From Blastocatellia bacterium (lineage in GTDB: Bacteria > Acidobacteriota > Blastocatellia > Chloracidobacteriales > Chloracidobacteriaceae), in the NCBI GenBank assembly GCA_019695185.1, contig JAIBAN010000054.1, forward strand, positions 1 to 55,304: a stretch of 55,304 nucleotides of DNA, read 5' to 3'. Of the stretch, positions 27,401 to 35,636 are shown piece by piece (the stretch's first letter is position 1; every line of letters begins with the position of its first letter). The notes beneath the pieces are model-generated. The model was not told the DNA's origin. It searched no databases and was given only the letters and a program-made list of their open reading frames with translations. The translations under genes were made by a program, and so were the position numbers.

Positions 27401-29968
27401 GGAATTTTTGAAATAGAGGACGTTCCAGCCGGAACCTATTATCTGGGGGTGATTGCTCCGAAATATGGGGGAACTACCAAACTGATTGAGGTTCGGGGCG
27501 ACGAACAAATCCGCTTTGAAATCATGCTTCGAAAAGCCGACCCTGACACGGTTCATCCGATTCAACTCAGTACCACGGAACAATCGAAATGGGATAATCA
27601 GTATGGTTTGTACATTGACCGAAAGGGAATCATCAAACCTTGTCCAAGACCTGAAATGTTCATTCCAAGTGGAGCGGTCGAGGGCGTCCTGGGGGGGACT
27701 GGTGGAGGAATTGGAGGCGGTGTGGGAGGCGGGGTTCCAGGTGGGGTTCCAGGTGGGGTTGTTGGTGGGGTCCTTGGGGGAACGGGTGGCGGTTCGCCAC
27801 CGGTCCGGTCCTATTTCCCCGAAACGCTCTATTCCAACCCGGCAGTGATTACCGATGCGCTGGGCCATGCCCGCATCACGGTCAAAATGGCCGACTCCAT
27901 CACGACCTGGAGGGTTTTGCTCCAGGGCTCGACCGCCGACGGGAAAATCGGTTCGGGGCTTGCCACGGCCAAGGTTTTCCAGGATTTTTTCATTGATATT
28001 GACGCCCCGCTGGCCTTGACCGAAGGTGACACCGTGGCCTTGCCGGTGACGGTGTTTAACTATCTGCCCAAAGCCCAGGAGATTGAAATCGGATTGGAAC
28101 AGGCCAACTGGCTGTCACTGGTCAAAGACCAACCGGTCAAACATCTGAAACTGGCGGCCAACGCCGTGACAACCATATTTTTCCGGATTCGGGCGGAAAA
28201 AGTCGGGAAACACCCCTTTACGGTCACCGCCCGCCTGAGCAAACCAGTCAATCTGGCCGGTACTGAGTCCTCAGTCCCCAGTCCGCTGGTTGGAGACGCT
28301 GTTTCGCGCACGGTGGAGGTCGTACCCAATGGCAAAGCTGAAACGCAGGTTGTCAACGACATTCTGAACTCCCACAGTACCAGTCGGGTGTATCTGCCGG
28401 CGGAGGCAATTCCAGGAGCCAGCCAGATGTTTTTGAAATGTTATCCGGCCCCGCTGTCACATCTGGCAGAAGGGCTGCAAGGGGTTCTGCAAATGCCGTA
28501 CGGCTGTTTTGAACAGACGTCCTCGGTCACCTATCCGAATGTCATGGTGCTTGAATATCTCAAAACCACGCACAAACTGGCACCAACCCTCAAGACCACG
28601 GCTGAGGGGTACATCTCGCAGGGGTATCAACGACTGCTCACGTTTGAAGTCAACCGGCAGGGATTTTCACTCTATGGAAGAAGTCCAGCCAATCCGATGG
28701 TGACGGCCTATGGGTTGATGCAGTTGACTGATATGGCCAGAGTGGCGGAAGTTGAACCGGCAGTCATCGAGCGAACCCGGAAATGGCTGGCCAATCAACA
28801 AAATTCAGATGGCGGATTTTCCGCGCTGCCATATTTTCAGTACGGTTCACCATTCAACGGGGGGCCGGCCAACCTGCGTTCGACTGCCTATATTGGCTGG
28901 GCTTTGGCTGCCAGCGGTGACACAAGCGGCGCTGCGGAACGTGCCTGGAAGTATCTGGAAAACAAAGTGAGCGAAAAGACCGATGCCTATACATTGGCGC
29001 TGGTGGCCAATTTCGCTTTGGAAATCAAGGCCAAAGAGAATCCAACTGCCCGTCTGGTGAACCTGTTGGTGCAAAAAGCCAAATTTGGGGAGGCAACCGC
29101 TTTTTGGGAGATTACAGATGCAACTCCGACCTATGCCCATCTGGGGACGGCCACCCTTGAAACAACCGCATTGGCCGCACTGGCACTGGTGCGATGGGAA
29201 AAAAATCCGGAATTGGCCCAAAAAGCCCTCCGGTTTCTGCTCGCAAACAAGGACTGGCGCGGCACTTGGTACTCAACCCAGGCTACGGTGTTGTGCCTCA
29301 AAGCCCTGACCACAGCCGCCAAAGCTGCCGGGGACGCCGTGGGAACCGTGGCCCTGCGGGTGAATGGCGTGGAAGCTGGAAAGCTGGACATCAAGCCTGA
29401 AAACTTTGACATCCTCCAGCAAATTGACCTGACCAAGTGGATAAAGCACAACGGAGACAACACGGTGGAACTGAGTTATGACGGGACCGGCGGCGGATTT
29501 TCCTACCAGATTGCGGCCCGGTATTATGTACCCTGGAAAAAACCGGTTTCGGGCCAAGTTGATAAGCCATTGCTGGACCTCAAGGTTGCGTATGACAAAA
29601 CCAGCCTGAAGGTTGATGAAAGCGTGACCGCCAGTTGTCAGGTCCAGAACAACCTGTCCGAACCCGCCCAACTGGTTATGCTGGAACTGGCCATTCCACC
29701 GGGTTTTGAAATCAACCGGGAGGATTTTGAGGCTGCCTTTTTTGTCTTGTACCCGGCAAAGTCCAAAGTCAGCAAATACACGGTCAAAGGGGACACCGTG
29801 ACCATCTATCTGACCGAACTGGCAGCCGGAGAGGTGTTTGCCTTCACGTATCAGTTGCGGGCCAAATATCCGATTCAGACCCGGACTTTTCCCTCACGGG
29901 TTTATGAGTATTATGCACCTTCGGTGGGTTCATATTCCCAACCGGCTGATTTGGTGGTGACGGATTGA
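24461..29968 (+). CDS. Secreted alpha-2-macroglobulin family protein (copy 2)
   Basis: An 1835-aa paralogue of the upstream gene with the same domain order and a signal peptide ending near TSHAQ. Landmarks are STDKPLYQPGQTIHVRA, a bait-type domain (from about 582), an insertion with DPFGNPYTI, a carboxypeptidase-regulatory-like fold (FEIEDVPAGTYYLGVIAPKY), a Gly-rich linker (about 1070-1113) and SYFPETLYSNPAVITD. The thioester is MPYGCFEQ (Cys1349, Gln1352). It has its own Pro run (PPPPPPP) in an earlier macroglobulin domain. At the place where copy 1 has a heptamer array, this copy has a short decayed version (TESSVPSP, about 28264-28283). Only 148 bp separates the two genes, so co-expression is likely. 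Confidence 0.88.
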   Translation: MTAARLHQRTYSQFGLPVMFILAGILVFLATWNGFTSHAQEEETAQTPTFQVVVREHELELKVLYEFPEHTKGNAIKVELLAPDNDVITTDMIPFEPGADHSVGLMTLGYKIKPADMVWYRLRYLILTQGKPASEAVPGIVMVSQVLRYPVVRLIGTRTFGAGSLARIRAVVADGLDGSPVTDGLVKFSLKQKDRKVDLGAAKLDEAGNASEPFRFPDSMVGQAILGIHVETRLGDQDFSELVSLVTPEKILLSTDKPLYQPGQTIHVRALALDRFSRQPAFDRPLLFEIKDAKGNKILKKSTKTNAFGVAFTDFQLAEELNQGSFQIQAILSSLADPFETISQTLTVKVQTYKLPRFKVTVELDKDENGKPKAWYKPGDTISGTITARYFFGKPVPQAPVSIRLNRYDTGIIPPPPPPPLDTPGSRTEIPRTDQDGKYRFSLKLEPVYGIGSDAIGGVPLGIEATVTDAARHSEKDFELTRVSTSPILILAVPESGSLVMGVENRISILTTYLDGTPVSAEVQAPGLAPATIKTDHNGFGVGVTQVTSYGMDLQLKAQDEKGNKGSATLHFPADKAGNQALLLRTDQTLYQSGDTVFCTLKTAGSAQTVFLDVIKEGQPVFSTAVSMQEGNGSTRIPLSKDLFGTLDIRAYSLQSSYLTETHRLIFVDPQDGLTVTATAAKPVFKPREEVEFDLSLTDAKGAPKPGIIGVDMVDEAVWALSESQPGYEKAFFYLEQKFLESNQVFSRLPYQDREPYKVISFDPAAPRAAAATLLFAAAANLNSYTLLKTYGETYIAELQRVAFSPTRQKFLLTFQLQSRMLQEKINRYLHDKHITKGPIEEYLEDMKTTGYLTAFDLTDPFGNPYTIQTRADDDESDADDIQVVLDGGYDEGGGHGLSIDLRRVWHIHQPIPPLQTSPEFTGKRLVSRDRRTPLTKAHIGGFVNNELGRALSWATVLLQPLNPAKPLWSQVKAFATDEDGIFEIEDVPAGTYYLGVIAPKYGGTTKLIEVRGDEQIRFEIMLRKADPDTVHPIQLSTTEQSKWDNQYGLYIDRKGIIKPCPRPEMFIPSGAVEGVLGGTGGGIGGGVGGGVPGGVPGGVVGGVLGGTGGGSPPVRSYFPETLYSNPAVITDALGHARITVKMADSITTWRVLLQGSTADGKIGSGLATAKVFQDFFIDIDAPLALTEGDTVALPVTVFNYLPKAQEIEIGLEQANWLSLVKDQPVKHLKLAANAVTTIFFRIRAEKVGKHPFTVTARLSKPVNLAGTESSVPSPLVGDAVSRTVEVVPNGKAETQVVNDILNSHSTSRVYLPAEAIPGASQMFLKCYPAPLSHLAEGLQGVLQMPYGCFEQTSSVTYPNVMVLEYLKTTHKLAPTLKTTAEGYISQGYQRLLTFEVNRQGFSLYGRSPANPMVTAYGLMQLTDMARVAEVEPAVIERTRKWLANQQNSDGGFSALPYFQYGSPFNGGPANLRSTAYIGWALAASGDTSGAAERAWKYLENKVSEKTDAYTLALVANFALEIKAKENPTARLVNLLVQKAKFGEATAFWEITDATPTYAHLGTATLETTALAALALVRWEKNPELAQKALRFLLANKDWRGTWYSTQATVLCLKALTTAAKAAGDAVGTVALRVNGVEAGKLDIKPENFDILQQIDLTKWIKHNGDNTVELSYDGTGGGFSYQIAARYYVPWKKPVSGQVDKPLLDLKVAYDKTSLKVDESVTASCQVQNNLSEPAQLVMLELAIPPGFEINREDFEAAFFVLYPAKSKVSKYTVKGDTVTIYLTELAAGEVFAFTYQLRAKYPIQTRTFPSRVYEYYAPSVGSYSQPADLVVTD
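28264..28283. repeat. Decayed heptamer remnant in macroglobulin copy 2
   Basis: About three degenerate copies (TGAGTC, CTCAGTC, CCCAGTC). They sit just before VGDAVSRT, the homologous position to the array in copy 1. Confidence 0.65.
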
Positions 29969-29987
29969 CCCTTCGGAGTGCCTGTCT

Positions 29988-30530
29988 ATGAAATCAGTCC
30001 TTTTTCGCTGTTTGCTGTTGCTGCTTGCTTTTGGGCTTGGCTTGGCAAGCTTTGAGCGGTTTTTCCGACCTGTTCCCAACGTGATAGAACCGGCCCCCAA
30101 AATGGCGGAACTGCCGGATTGGCGGCGGAATTCACTGGTAGCCGGAAATACCAATTTTTCCCTCAGGTTTGTGAAATTTTTCCGACAGGAAAGGTATCTT
30201 TATGCCCGGTTGCGTCTGACCAACCAACAACCATTCACCGGCTGGTTTTATGGAGCCAATTGGAAAGAATTTCATCCGGAGGAACAGCCTCACCCTTTTG
30301 GCCACGTCCAATACTTTGAAAATGGGGTTCAGGCTCGTGAAACGCCAGGATGTTTCCCGCTGGAGATGAACCCTCTGGACGCACGGGGAGCCGTTGATTT
30401 TGACATTCATCTGGGTAATTACCAGGAGTTCAGAATTGGTGTCCTGGTCAATTGGGAAAAGGAAGGAAAACCCTGGACCTACTGGACCCGCAGGGTTTCG
30501 TTGGCTGATATGGCCTCCAATAACTTTTAA
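29988..30530 (+). CDS. Uncharacterised membrane-anchored protein
   Basis: A 180-aa protein with one N-terminal hydrophobic segment (about 5-22, FRCLLLLLAFGLGLASF) and a soluble rest with many aromatic residues, probably beta-rich and periplasmic. It lies 19 bp after macroglobulin copy 2 with GGAG about 9 bases before the ATG, so it probably belongs to the same transcript. I do not recognise the family. The spacing suggests an accessory envelope role. Confidence 0.75.
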   Translation: MKSVLFRCLLLLLAFGLGLASFERFFRPVPNVIEPAPKMAELPDWRRNSLVAGNTNFSLRFVKFFRQERYLYARLRLTNQQPFTGWFYGANWKEFHPEEQPHPFGHVQYFENGVQARETPGCFPLEMNPLDARGAVDFDIHLGNYQEFRIGVLVNWEKEGKPWTYWTRRVSLADMASNNF

Positions 30531-30541
30531 GTGATACAGGC

Positions 30542-30967
30542 ATGAAGATTCTCAAACCGGCACTCATGTATTTTGGCTTGGTCTTTGGAACCGGGTTTTT
30601 GTTGGGAATTGTCCGGGTCCTGCTTCTGGTACCACGTTTGGGCGAACGAACGGCTGAATTGCTCGAGATGCCGCTGATGCTGATTGCCATCATCCTGGCG
30701 GCCCGCCGGGTCAACCGCTGGCTGGAAGTTCGAAAGGCAATACCTTCACGGTTGGCGTATGGTCTGACCGCCATGAGTCTGGTGCTCTTGGCCGATGTGG
30801 GCGTAGGGGTTTTTCTGCGGGAAATGTCTCCGGTGGAGGTTTTCACCAGCCGCGATGCGGTTTCCGGAATTGCCTATTACGGAATGCTGCTGGTTTTTGG
30901 CCTCATGCCCTGGCTGTCAGGTTTCGGTCGGGGAAAGTCTGGTTCGGTGGCAAAGGGTGAAGGGTGA
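30542..30967 (+). CDS. Small integral membrane protein
   Basis: A 141-aa protein with about four TM helices (near 8-30, 42-58, 72-92, 105-125) and positively charged loops. It lies 11 bp after the previous gene. Not recognised by motif. The C-terminal residues (VAKGEG) and the TGA stop are encoded by GGGTGAA copies of the repeat element that begins here, so the original end may have been altered. Confidence 0.72.
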   Translation: MKILKPALMYFGLVFGTGFLLGIVRVLLLVPRLGERTAELLEMPLMLIAIILAARRVNRWLEVRKAIPSRLAYGLTAMSLVLLADVGVGVFLREMSPVEVFTSRDAVSGIAYYGMLLVFGLMPWLSGFGRGKSGSVAKGEG

Positions 30968-31206
30968 AGGGGCGTACAACCCGTTGGCCCTGTAAATATT
31001 TCGGTGCTTTGCCGAACAACTTTCTTTTCACCGCAGAGACGCAGAGGTTTCGCAGAGGTTCGCAGAGGTTTTCTTTGCTTTACTCTGCGCATCCTCTGCG
31101 GGTTCTCTGCGCCTCTGCGGTGAAAAATATGACAGCACTAAAATATTTACAGGTACAACCCGTTTTTCACCCTTCACTCCTCACCATCCACCCTCACCCT
31201 TCATTT
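30953..31206. repeat. Nested inverted-repeat element between convergent genes
   Basis: Three mirrored layers are visible. The outer GGGTGAA copies (from 30953) face TTCACCC copies (31167-31206). A middle pair is 30989-31008 and 31134-31153 (about 17 of 20 match). An inner pair built on CGCAGAGG units is 31025-31047 and 31104-31126. A GTACAACCCG block occurs in the same orientation near both middle arms. The stops of both flanking convergent genes lie in the outer arms, so the element could also end transcription from both sides. Confidence 0.85.
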
Positions 31207-31812
31207 CTTTTCCAGCATTGAGGTGACCAAATCCGGGTCTTTGTTGAGCAGGGTCTCACTGATTTTGGAAAGAACTTCCTGTTCTTCTTCCGAGATTTTG
31301 TGTCCAAAGCCAAGAAAACCACCCGAAGCTTTCGCCACCCGCAGACAAAACCCGACCAAATCCGAGGGATTTTCTTTTTCGCTTTCCTTGGTCGTATGGT
31401 CCAGGACGAAGTGAATAATTCTCAGGCTGGTTTCAAAAAAAGTTTTTGAGGGTTGTACCGTGAGCCATTGGTTGAGCTGTACTGAAGCGGGACTGTCCGG
31501 GGTGATTCCCCGCTGGGCCGCCAACTGGTTGATGAGGTTCCGCTCCTGCGAGGTAACGCTGCCGTCGGCCCAGGCCACCTGAATGAGCGGCACCAGATGG
31601 AGGATGCTGACCGTTTCGCGGCTAAACCCCAAATCCTGTAACAGGGTCAGAACATCTTCATCGGCGACGCCCACAGCCTCACCCAGGGCTTTGAGTTGAG
31701 TTTCCTTTGCGGTTCGTTCCCGCATTTTGGCCACCAGTTCCTGTTCTTTTTTGTGGAAGTATTCCTCTTCCTTGGATTTCTTGAAATCTTCGAACGTGTC
31801 GCTGACTGACAT
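31201..31812 (-). CDS. TerB-like domain protein
   Basis: A 203-aa soluble protein. The N-terminal half is a charged helix (SKEEEYFHKKEQELVAKMRE). The C-terminal half has the TerB-like helical fold (HLVPLIQVAWADGSVTSQER, later ISEEEQEVLSKISETLL), a possible metal-binding acidic module. The start is set by AGGAGG at 31818-31823, five bases before the ATG at 31812; upstream frame continues but is not coding. It lies 58 bp after the secreted TPR-CHAT gene on the same strand and may be co-transcribed. TerB-like proteins are often stress-related; the role here is unknown. Confidence 0.8.
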   Translation of the reverse strand: MSVSDTFEDFKKSKEEEYFHKKEQELVAKMRERTAKETQLKALGEAVGVADEDVLTLLQDLGFSRETVSILHLVPLIQVAWADGSVTSQERNLINQLAAQRGITPDSPASVQLNQWLTVQPSKTFFETSLRIIHFVLDHTTKESEKENPSDLVGFCLRVAKASGGFLGFGHKISEEEQEVLSKISETLLNKDPDLVTSMLEKK

Positions 31813-31817
31813 GTGAA

Positions 31818-31823
31818 CCTCCT
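31818..31823 (-). promoter_or_regulatory. Ribosome binding site of the TerB-like gene
   Basis: AGGAGG on the minus strand, 5 bases from the ATG at 31812. It rules out the longer open frame that runs upstream into the CHAT gene. Confidence 0.8.
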
Positions 31824-31870
31824 GAAAGTATTGAGATATGTTGGATATAAGCCAAATTCCGGTCCGATGG

Positions 31871-34800
31871 CTATCGTTTTCCTGCCAGATTGGCCCATTC
31901 CCCTGATTGGATAAATGACGCCCAGTAAAACGGATGTTGGTGTTTGGGGTCTTTGAGCAGTTTGAGTTGGGTGTTGCGCAGAGCTTCGGAACGGCCTTCA
32001 CCGGCCTTGAGCCGGCTGTAGTAATCCACCATCAGTTCCCGCGTCCCCTGGTCTGAAATGGACCAAAGGCTCATCATCTGGGCTTCGCTCCCGGCCAGCA
32101 CCAGCGCCCGCCGCAGGCCATACACGCCGTCGCCATTTTTCACGTCACCGAGTCCGGTGTCGCAGGCTGACAGGGTCACCAGTTTGGTTCCCCACAAATC
32201 CAGTCGGGCTGCCTCCAGCGCCGTCATGGTGCCGTCGTTGACGGTGCCGCTCTGGTTGGCTCCGGCAAAAAAGAGCCATGAGCGCAGGAGCGGGTTTTCC
32301 ACTCGCAGTTGGTCCACATTGACCGTGGTTAATTCTTCAGCCCGCCCCAGGGCACGGGTCCCGCTGGTGGAGGCTTCACGAGGCACGTCCTCCAGGAAAT
32401 ACCCGTGGGTGGCCAGATGGAGGATTTCAGGTCGTCGGACCTCCAGTAGTGCCTGTTTGGTGGCAGCCTGTTGCATTTTAAGGCGGACCCCCGGCAACAG
32501 AGGCTCCAGGAGGGTTCCTTCCTGGGCGGTGCCCTTGAGGCGCGCCAGCGGGGCGTATTGTTTCCCCATCAGGAGCGGCCCGGTTCCTTTCTGGTAATCG
32601 GGGTCGGCCAGCACCAGGGCCGGTTCCCGATGGGAGATTTTGACCCCCAGCCGGAGCAAATCCCGCCCACTGGTGAGATAGGTCAAGGTGTAGGTTTCAA
32701 CCAGGAATTTTCCTTGGTCATCCACCAGGGCGGCAAAGGGAATCAGGTTGAGCGCCCCATCGGGCGAAAGCAACAGGTGTCTGGTTCCCCCCAGCAAAGA
32801 CCGGACTGGTTTTAGCACCAGTTGGTCCAGCGCCTGGGCTGCCGGTTTGACTTCCTTGTCCAGGTCGGCTTTGGGGTTGCTCAAGGTTTTGCGCAAGGCG
32901 GCCACGGCCCGGTCAATCGGCTCGGCTTCGCCCAAATCCGCAAACTGCAACAAAAAGTCTTGAGAGTCTTGAGAGTCCTGGGAGTCCTGGGAGTCAAAAG
33001 AAAGGGTTAAGTTCCGGGTTTTGGTTTTTTGGTTTTTTGAACTCCCAGGACTCCCAGGACTCCCAGGACTTCTTAAAACATACGCCACGTAACGCGGAGG
33101 GCCATACCTTAGGGTTTTGGCCTCAAAAGGACGGTACACGGCATATTCCACCAGACTGGCCTGCACTGGAATTTGTTGCTGCACATTTTCCAACGTAATT
33201 GGGGTGGCTTGAGCCTTGAACTCAGCACTTTTGGCGCTGATTTCAGTTTCCAGTGTTTCTTTCCGTTGCTCCAGTTCCTTCAAATATGCCAGATGGTCCG
33301 CCGGTTTCCGGGGACCCGGCCCGCGCAAGGTCAAGACGGAGATTTGTCCGGCCAGACTGGCATAGGCATCCAGTAATTTCTGTGTTTCAGGAGTTTGCTG
33401 TCGCCGCAGCATTTCAATAGCTCCGGTCATGGCATCAAGGGCACGTCCTTTGCGGCGGAGAATGACCGTCAAGGCCATCCGGAGCGCGGCCTTGTCCTGG
33501 GGTGCGACTTGAACATTCAACGAAATGGACCGGTCTTTCAGACCTCCCGTTTTTTTCAGATAGAGCGCTTTTTGTCGTTCGGAGCCGGCGGCCAGATTAC
33601 GCAGCAGGTCTCGTTCAGTGGCGTCATCGCCCTGTGTCCGATACTGAATGGCCTGGGTCGTCTCACCTTTGATTTGGTAGAGGATAGAGAGAAGGTTGAG
33701 ACTGGTGGCTGTCTCCGGGTGGTCGGGGCCGAGTGCTTTCTCACGGATTGCGAGAACACGCTTGAGCAGCACCTCGGCCTGGTCGTAATCGCCTTTGGTC
33801 TGGGAGAGCGCAGCCAGATTGCAGAGGTTGGTGGCGACAGCCGGGTGGTCAGGGCCAAGCGTTTTTTCATGAATGGCCAAGGCGCGCTGCCACAGCGGCC
33901 CGGTCCGGTCGTAATCGCCTTTTGCATAGTAGAGACCTGCCAAGTTGTTGAGGGCGGTAGCGACATTATGGTGATTGGGGCCAAGTGCTTTCTCCCGGAT
34001 GGCCAGTGCACGCTGATAGAGCGCCTCAGCCTGGGCGTAATCGCCTTTGTCCTTATAAATCGAGGCCAACCCATTGAGATTGGTGCCAATCCCTGGATGG
34101 TCAGGCCCAAGCGCTTTTTCCAGGATGGCCAGCGCACGTTGGGAAAGCAGCTCGGCCTGGGTGTAATCGCCTTTGTCCCCGTAGACCATTGCCAAGTTGT
34201 TCAGGCTTTCAGATGTTTGTGGGTGTTCAGGCCCCAGCATTTTCTGCCGGATGGTCAGCGCTTGCTGGAACAGGGATACGGCTTTGGCAAAATCGCCTTT
34301 GTCCTGGCAAACCGCCCCCAGGTTGTTGAGGATAGTGGCGATATTCGGATGGTCAGGACCGAACGCCTTCTCACTAATGGCCAGCGACCGGTGCAGCAGC
34401 AGTTCAGCCTGGGCCATGTCCCCATTGGCTAGGCAGACTGTAGCCAGATTGTTGACGATTTGGGCGACCGATGGATGGTTGGGGCCATCCGTTTTCTCCT
34501 GGATGGCCAATGCACGCTTGAACAGTGGTTCAGCCTTGCCGTAGTCACTGGTGAAATAGTAGATCGTAGCCAGATTTTTGAGGCTCTGGGCCACCAAAAA
34601 ATGGTTGGGCCCGAATGTTTTTTCACTTTTTTCCAGTTCCTGTTGCGCCAGCGGCAGGGCTTGATTGTACTTTCCGGCTTGGCGGAGCCTTTTAACCTCC
34701 GCATTGAGTTTCTCAATTTCAACCTGAGCGCGGTCCTGTTCCGTGGCGGGCTTGACTGCTCCCAGCTTGAGTTCGTAAGTCCCCGGTTGCCCTGTCTTTG

Positions 34801-35200
34801 CCATTGATTCCACTTCAAGGATGAAGCCGCCGCTTTGGTCTGCGATAAATAACAACGACTCCGGCCCTTGAGGGCCGGTGGGACTGTCCACTTCCTTTAA
34901 CATTTTCCCATCGGAATCCAGCAGCCGCACCACCACGTCAATCCCGCCTTGCTCCACCACCAGTTTCAGACAGTCATTGGCCTGTAACGTCAGCGGGTAG
35001 GTGTGTTTGGCTCCAGGCTTCAGGGTTTGCGGTTCAACGGGAAAGTTTGGACGGGATTGGGCTGGGCCGTCAGATTGAGAAAGGTTGCCGTTAAGTGGTT
35101 GGAACCCCGGACTTGATGCCCAACCGGTATTCACGAGACAGCCCATCAGCCACCAGGCAAGGCACACAGAGGATATGAACCGGACAGAATGGGGCAGCAT
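31871..35200 (-). CDS. Secreted TPR-CHAT protease-like protein (copy 1)
   Basis: An 1109-aa exported protein. The signal peptide carries a possible lipobox (WWLMGC). A PPC-like beta domain (about 55-165) precedes about nine kinesin-light-chain-type TPRs of 42 residues (about 190-560; pattern NNLAxLYxxKGDYxxAE). A C-terminal CHAT domain (about 650-1105) follows. The caspase-like dyad is intact: His932 in LATHGYF and Cys1013 in LSACDTGLGD. CHAT proteins are peptidases or scaffolds, and the TPRs would bind a partner. Start ATG 35200 follows GGAG; 14 upstream codons are less likely. Residues about 710-749 are an in-frame insertion of repeat DNA (SPGSPGSPGSS and SQDSQDSQD) that copy 2 lacks. Confidence 0.88.
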   Translation of the reverse strand: MLPHSVRFISSVCLAWWLMGCLVNTGWASSPGFQPLNGNLSQSDGPAQSRPNFPVEPQTLKPGAKHTYPLTLQANDCLKLVVEQGGIDVVVRLLDSDGKMLKEVDSPTGPQGPESLLFIADQSGGFILEVESMAKTGQPGTYELKLGAVKPATEQDRAQVEIEKLNAEVKRLRQAGKYNQALPLAQQELEKSEKTFGPNHFLVAQSLKNLATIYYFTSDYGKAEPLFKRALAIQEKTDGPNHPSVAQIVNNLATVCLANGDMAQAELLLHRSLAISEKAFGPDHPNIATILNNLGAVCQDKGDFAKAVSLFQQALTIRQKMLGPEHPQTSESLNNLAMVYGDKGDYTQAELLSQRALAILEKALGPDHPGIGTNLNGLASIYKDKGDYAQAEALYQRALAIREKALGPNHHNVATALNNLAGLYYAKGDYDRTGPLWQRALAIHEKTLGPDHPAVATNLCNLAALSQTKGDYDQAEVLLKRVLAIREKALGPDHPETATSLNLLSILYQIKGETTQAIQYRTQGDDATERDLLRNLAAGSERQKALYLKKTGGLKDRSISLNVQVAPQDKAALRMALTVILRRKGRALDAMTGAIEMLRRQQTPETQKLLDAYASLAGQISVLTLRGPGPRKPADHLAYLKELEQRKETLETEISAKSAEFKAQATPITLENVQQQIPVQASLVEYAVYRPFEAKTLRYGPPRYVAYVLRSPGSPGSPGSSKNQKTKTRNLTLSFDSQDSQDSQDSQDFLLQFADLGEAEPIDRAVAALRKTLSNPKADLDKEVKPAAQALDQLVLKPVRSLLGGTRHLLLSPDGALNLIPFAALVDDQGKFLVETYTLTYLTSGRDLLRLGVKISHREPALVLADPDYQKGTGPLLMGKQYAPLARLKGTAQEGTLLEPLLPGVRLKMQQAATKQALLEVRRPEILHLATHGYFLEDVPREASTSGTRALGRAEELTTVNVDQLRVENPLLRSWLFFAGANQSGTVNDGTMTALEAARLDLWGTKLVTLSACDTGLGDVKNGDGVYGLRRALVLAGSEAQMMSLWSISDQGTRELMVDYYSRLKAGEGRSEALRNTQLKLLKDPKHQHPFYWASFIQSGEWANLAGKR
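32956..33073. repeat. Nonamer-armed inverted element inside TPR-CHAT copy 1
   Basis: The left arm (32956-32995) holds AGTCTTGAG and AGTCCTGGG units. The right arm (33041-33073) is the inverted CTCCCAGGA array. The core is 32996-33040. The frame stays open through the whole element. It lies where copy 2 passes directly from YVLNRQG to the next conserved block. Confidence 0.9.
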
Positions 35201-35636
35201 GGTTTTTCTCCACAATGAACGTTGGATGTGGTTCGGTGACACGATTATTTGGAAAAATGTGCAATCCTGCCGGGTTTAGTAGGACATTCCGGTGAAACGC
35301 ACTGAAGCTCAGGCATTTTAGAGGAATTACCCAAAAAATGGAAAAAACAAGTGCTGGACGGGAAAATTTCAGGTTGGTTGGAAAAGGTAAATCGTGAATG
35401 AAAACATGGTGAAAGAGTTCCCGGCCCAAAATTAACCGCCAATGTGTGAAAACCGTGGTATGCTGCAAACATACCAAAAAGTCCTCCTCACCTTTACCGG
35501 CAGCTACACCGGTACATCATTTTTTAACTTTTTATAATGTTATTTAGGGTCGTCAACCCAAGCCCGCCGGTGCTGGCTCAAGGCTGGCTCGTGTTTTTCC
35601 CGGCAAAAACGAACCATCAGGGGAGGAGGCTTTTTT
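35201..35636. other. Divergent regulatory region between the two CHAT genes
   Basis: 436 bases without a credible gene. A TATAAT hexamer at 35533-35538 points toward copy 2, but no matching -35 box is visible at the right spacing. A small hairpin GGTATG-CTGCAAA-CATACC lies near 35456-35474. Promoters for both genes must lie here, but none is certain. Confidence 0.5.
35622..35629 (+). promoter_or_regulatory. Strong ribosome binding site of TPR-CHAT copy 2
   Basis: GGAGGAGG, 7 bases before the ATG at 35637; one of the strongest sites in the window. Confidence 0.8.

Noticed and set aside
33395..34432. Plus-strand open frame of 345 codons
   Set aside because: It is antisense to the TPR repeats of TPR-CHAT copy 1; its internal repetition mirrors the TPR periodicity.
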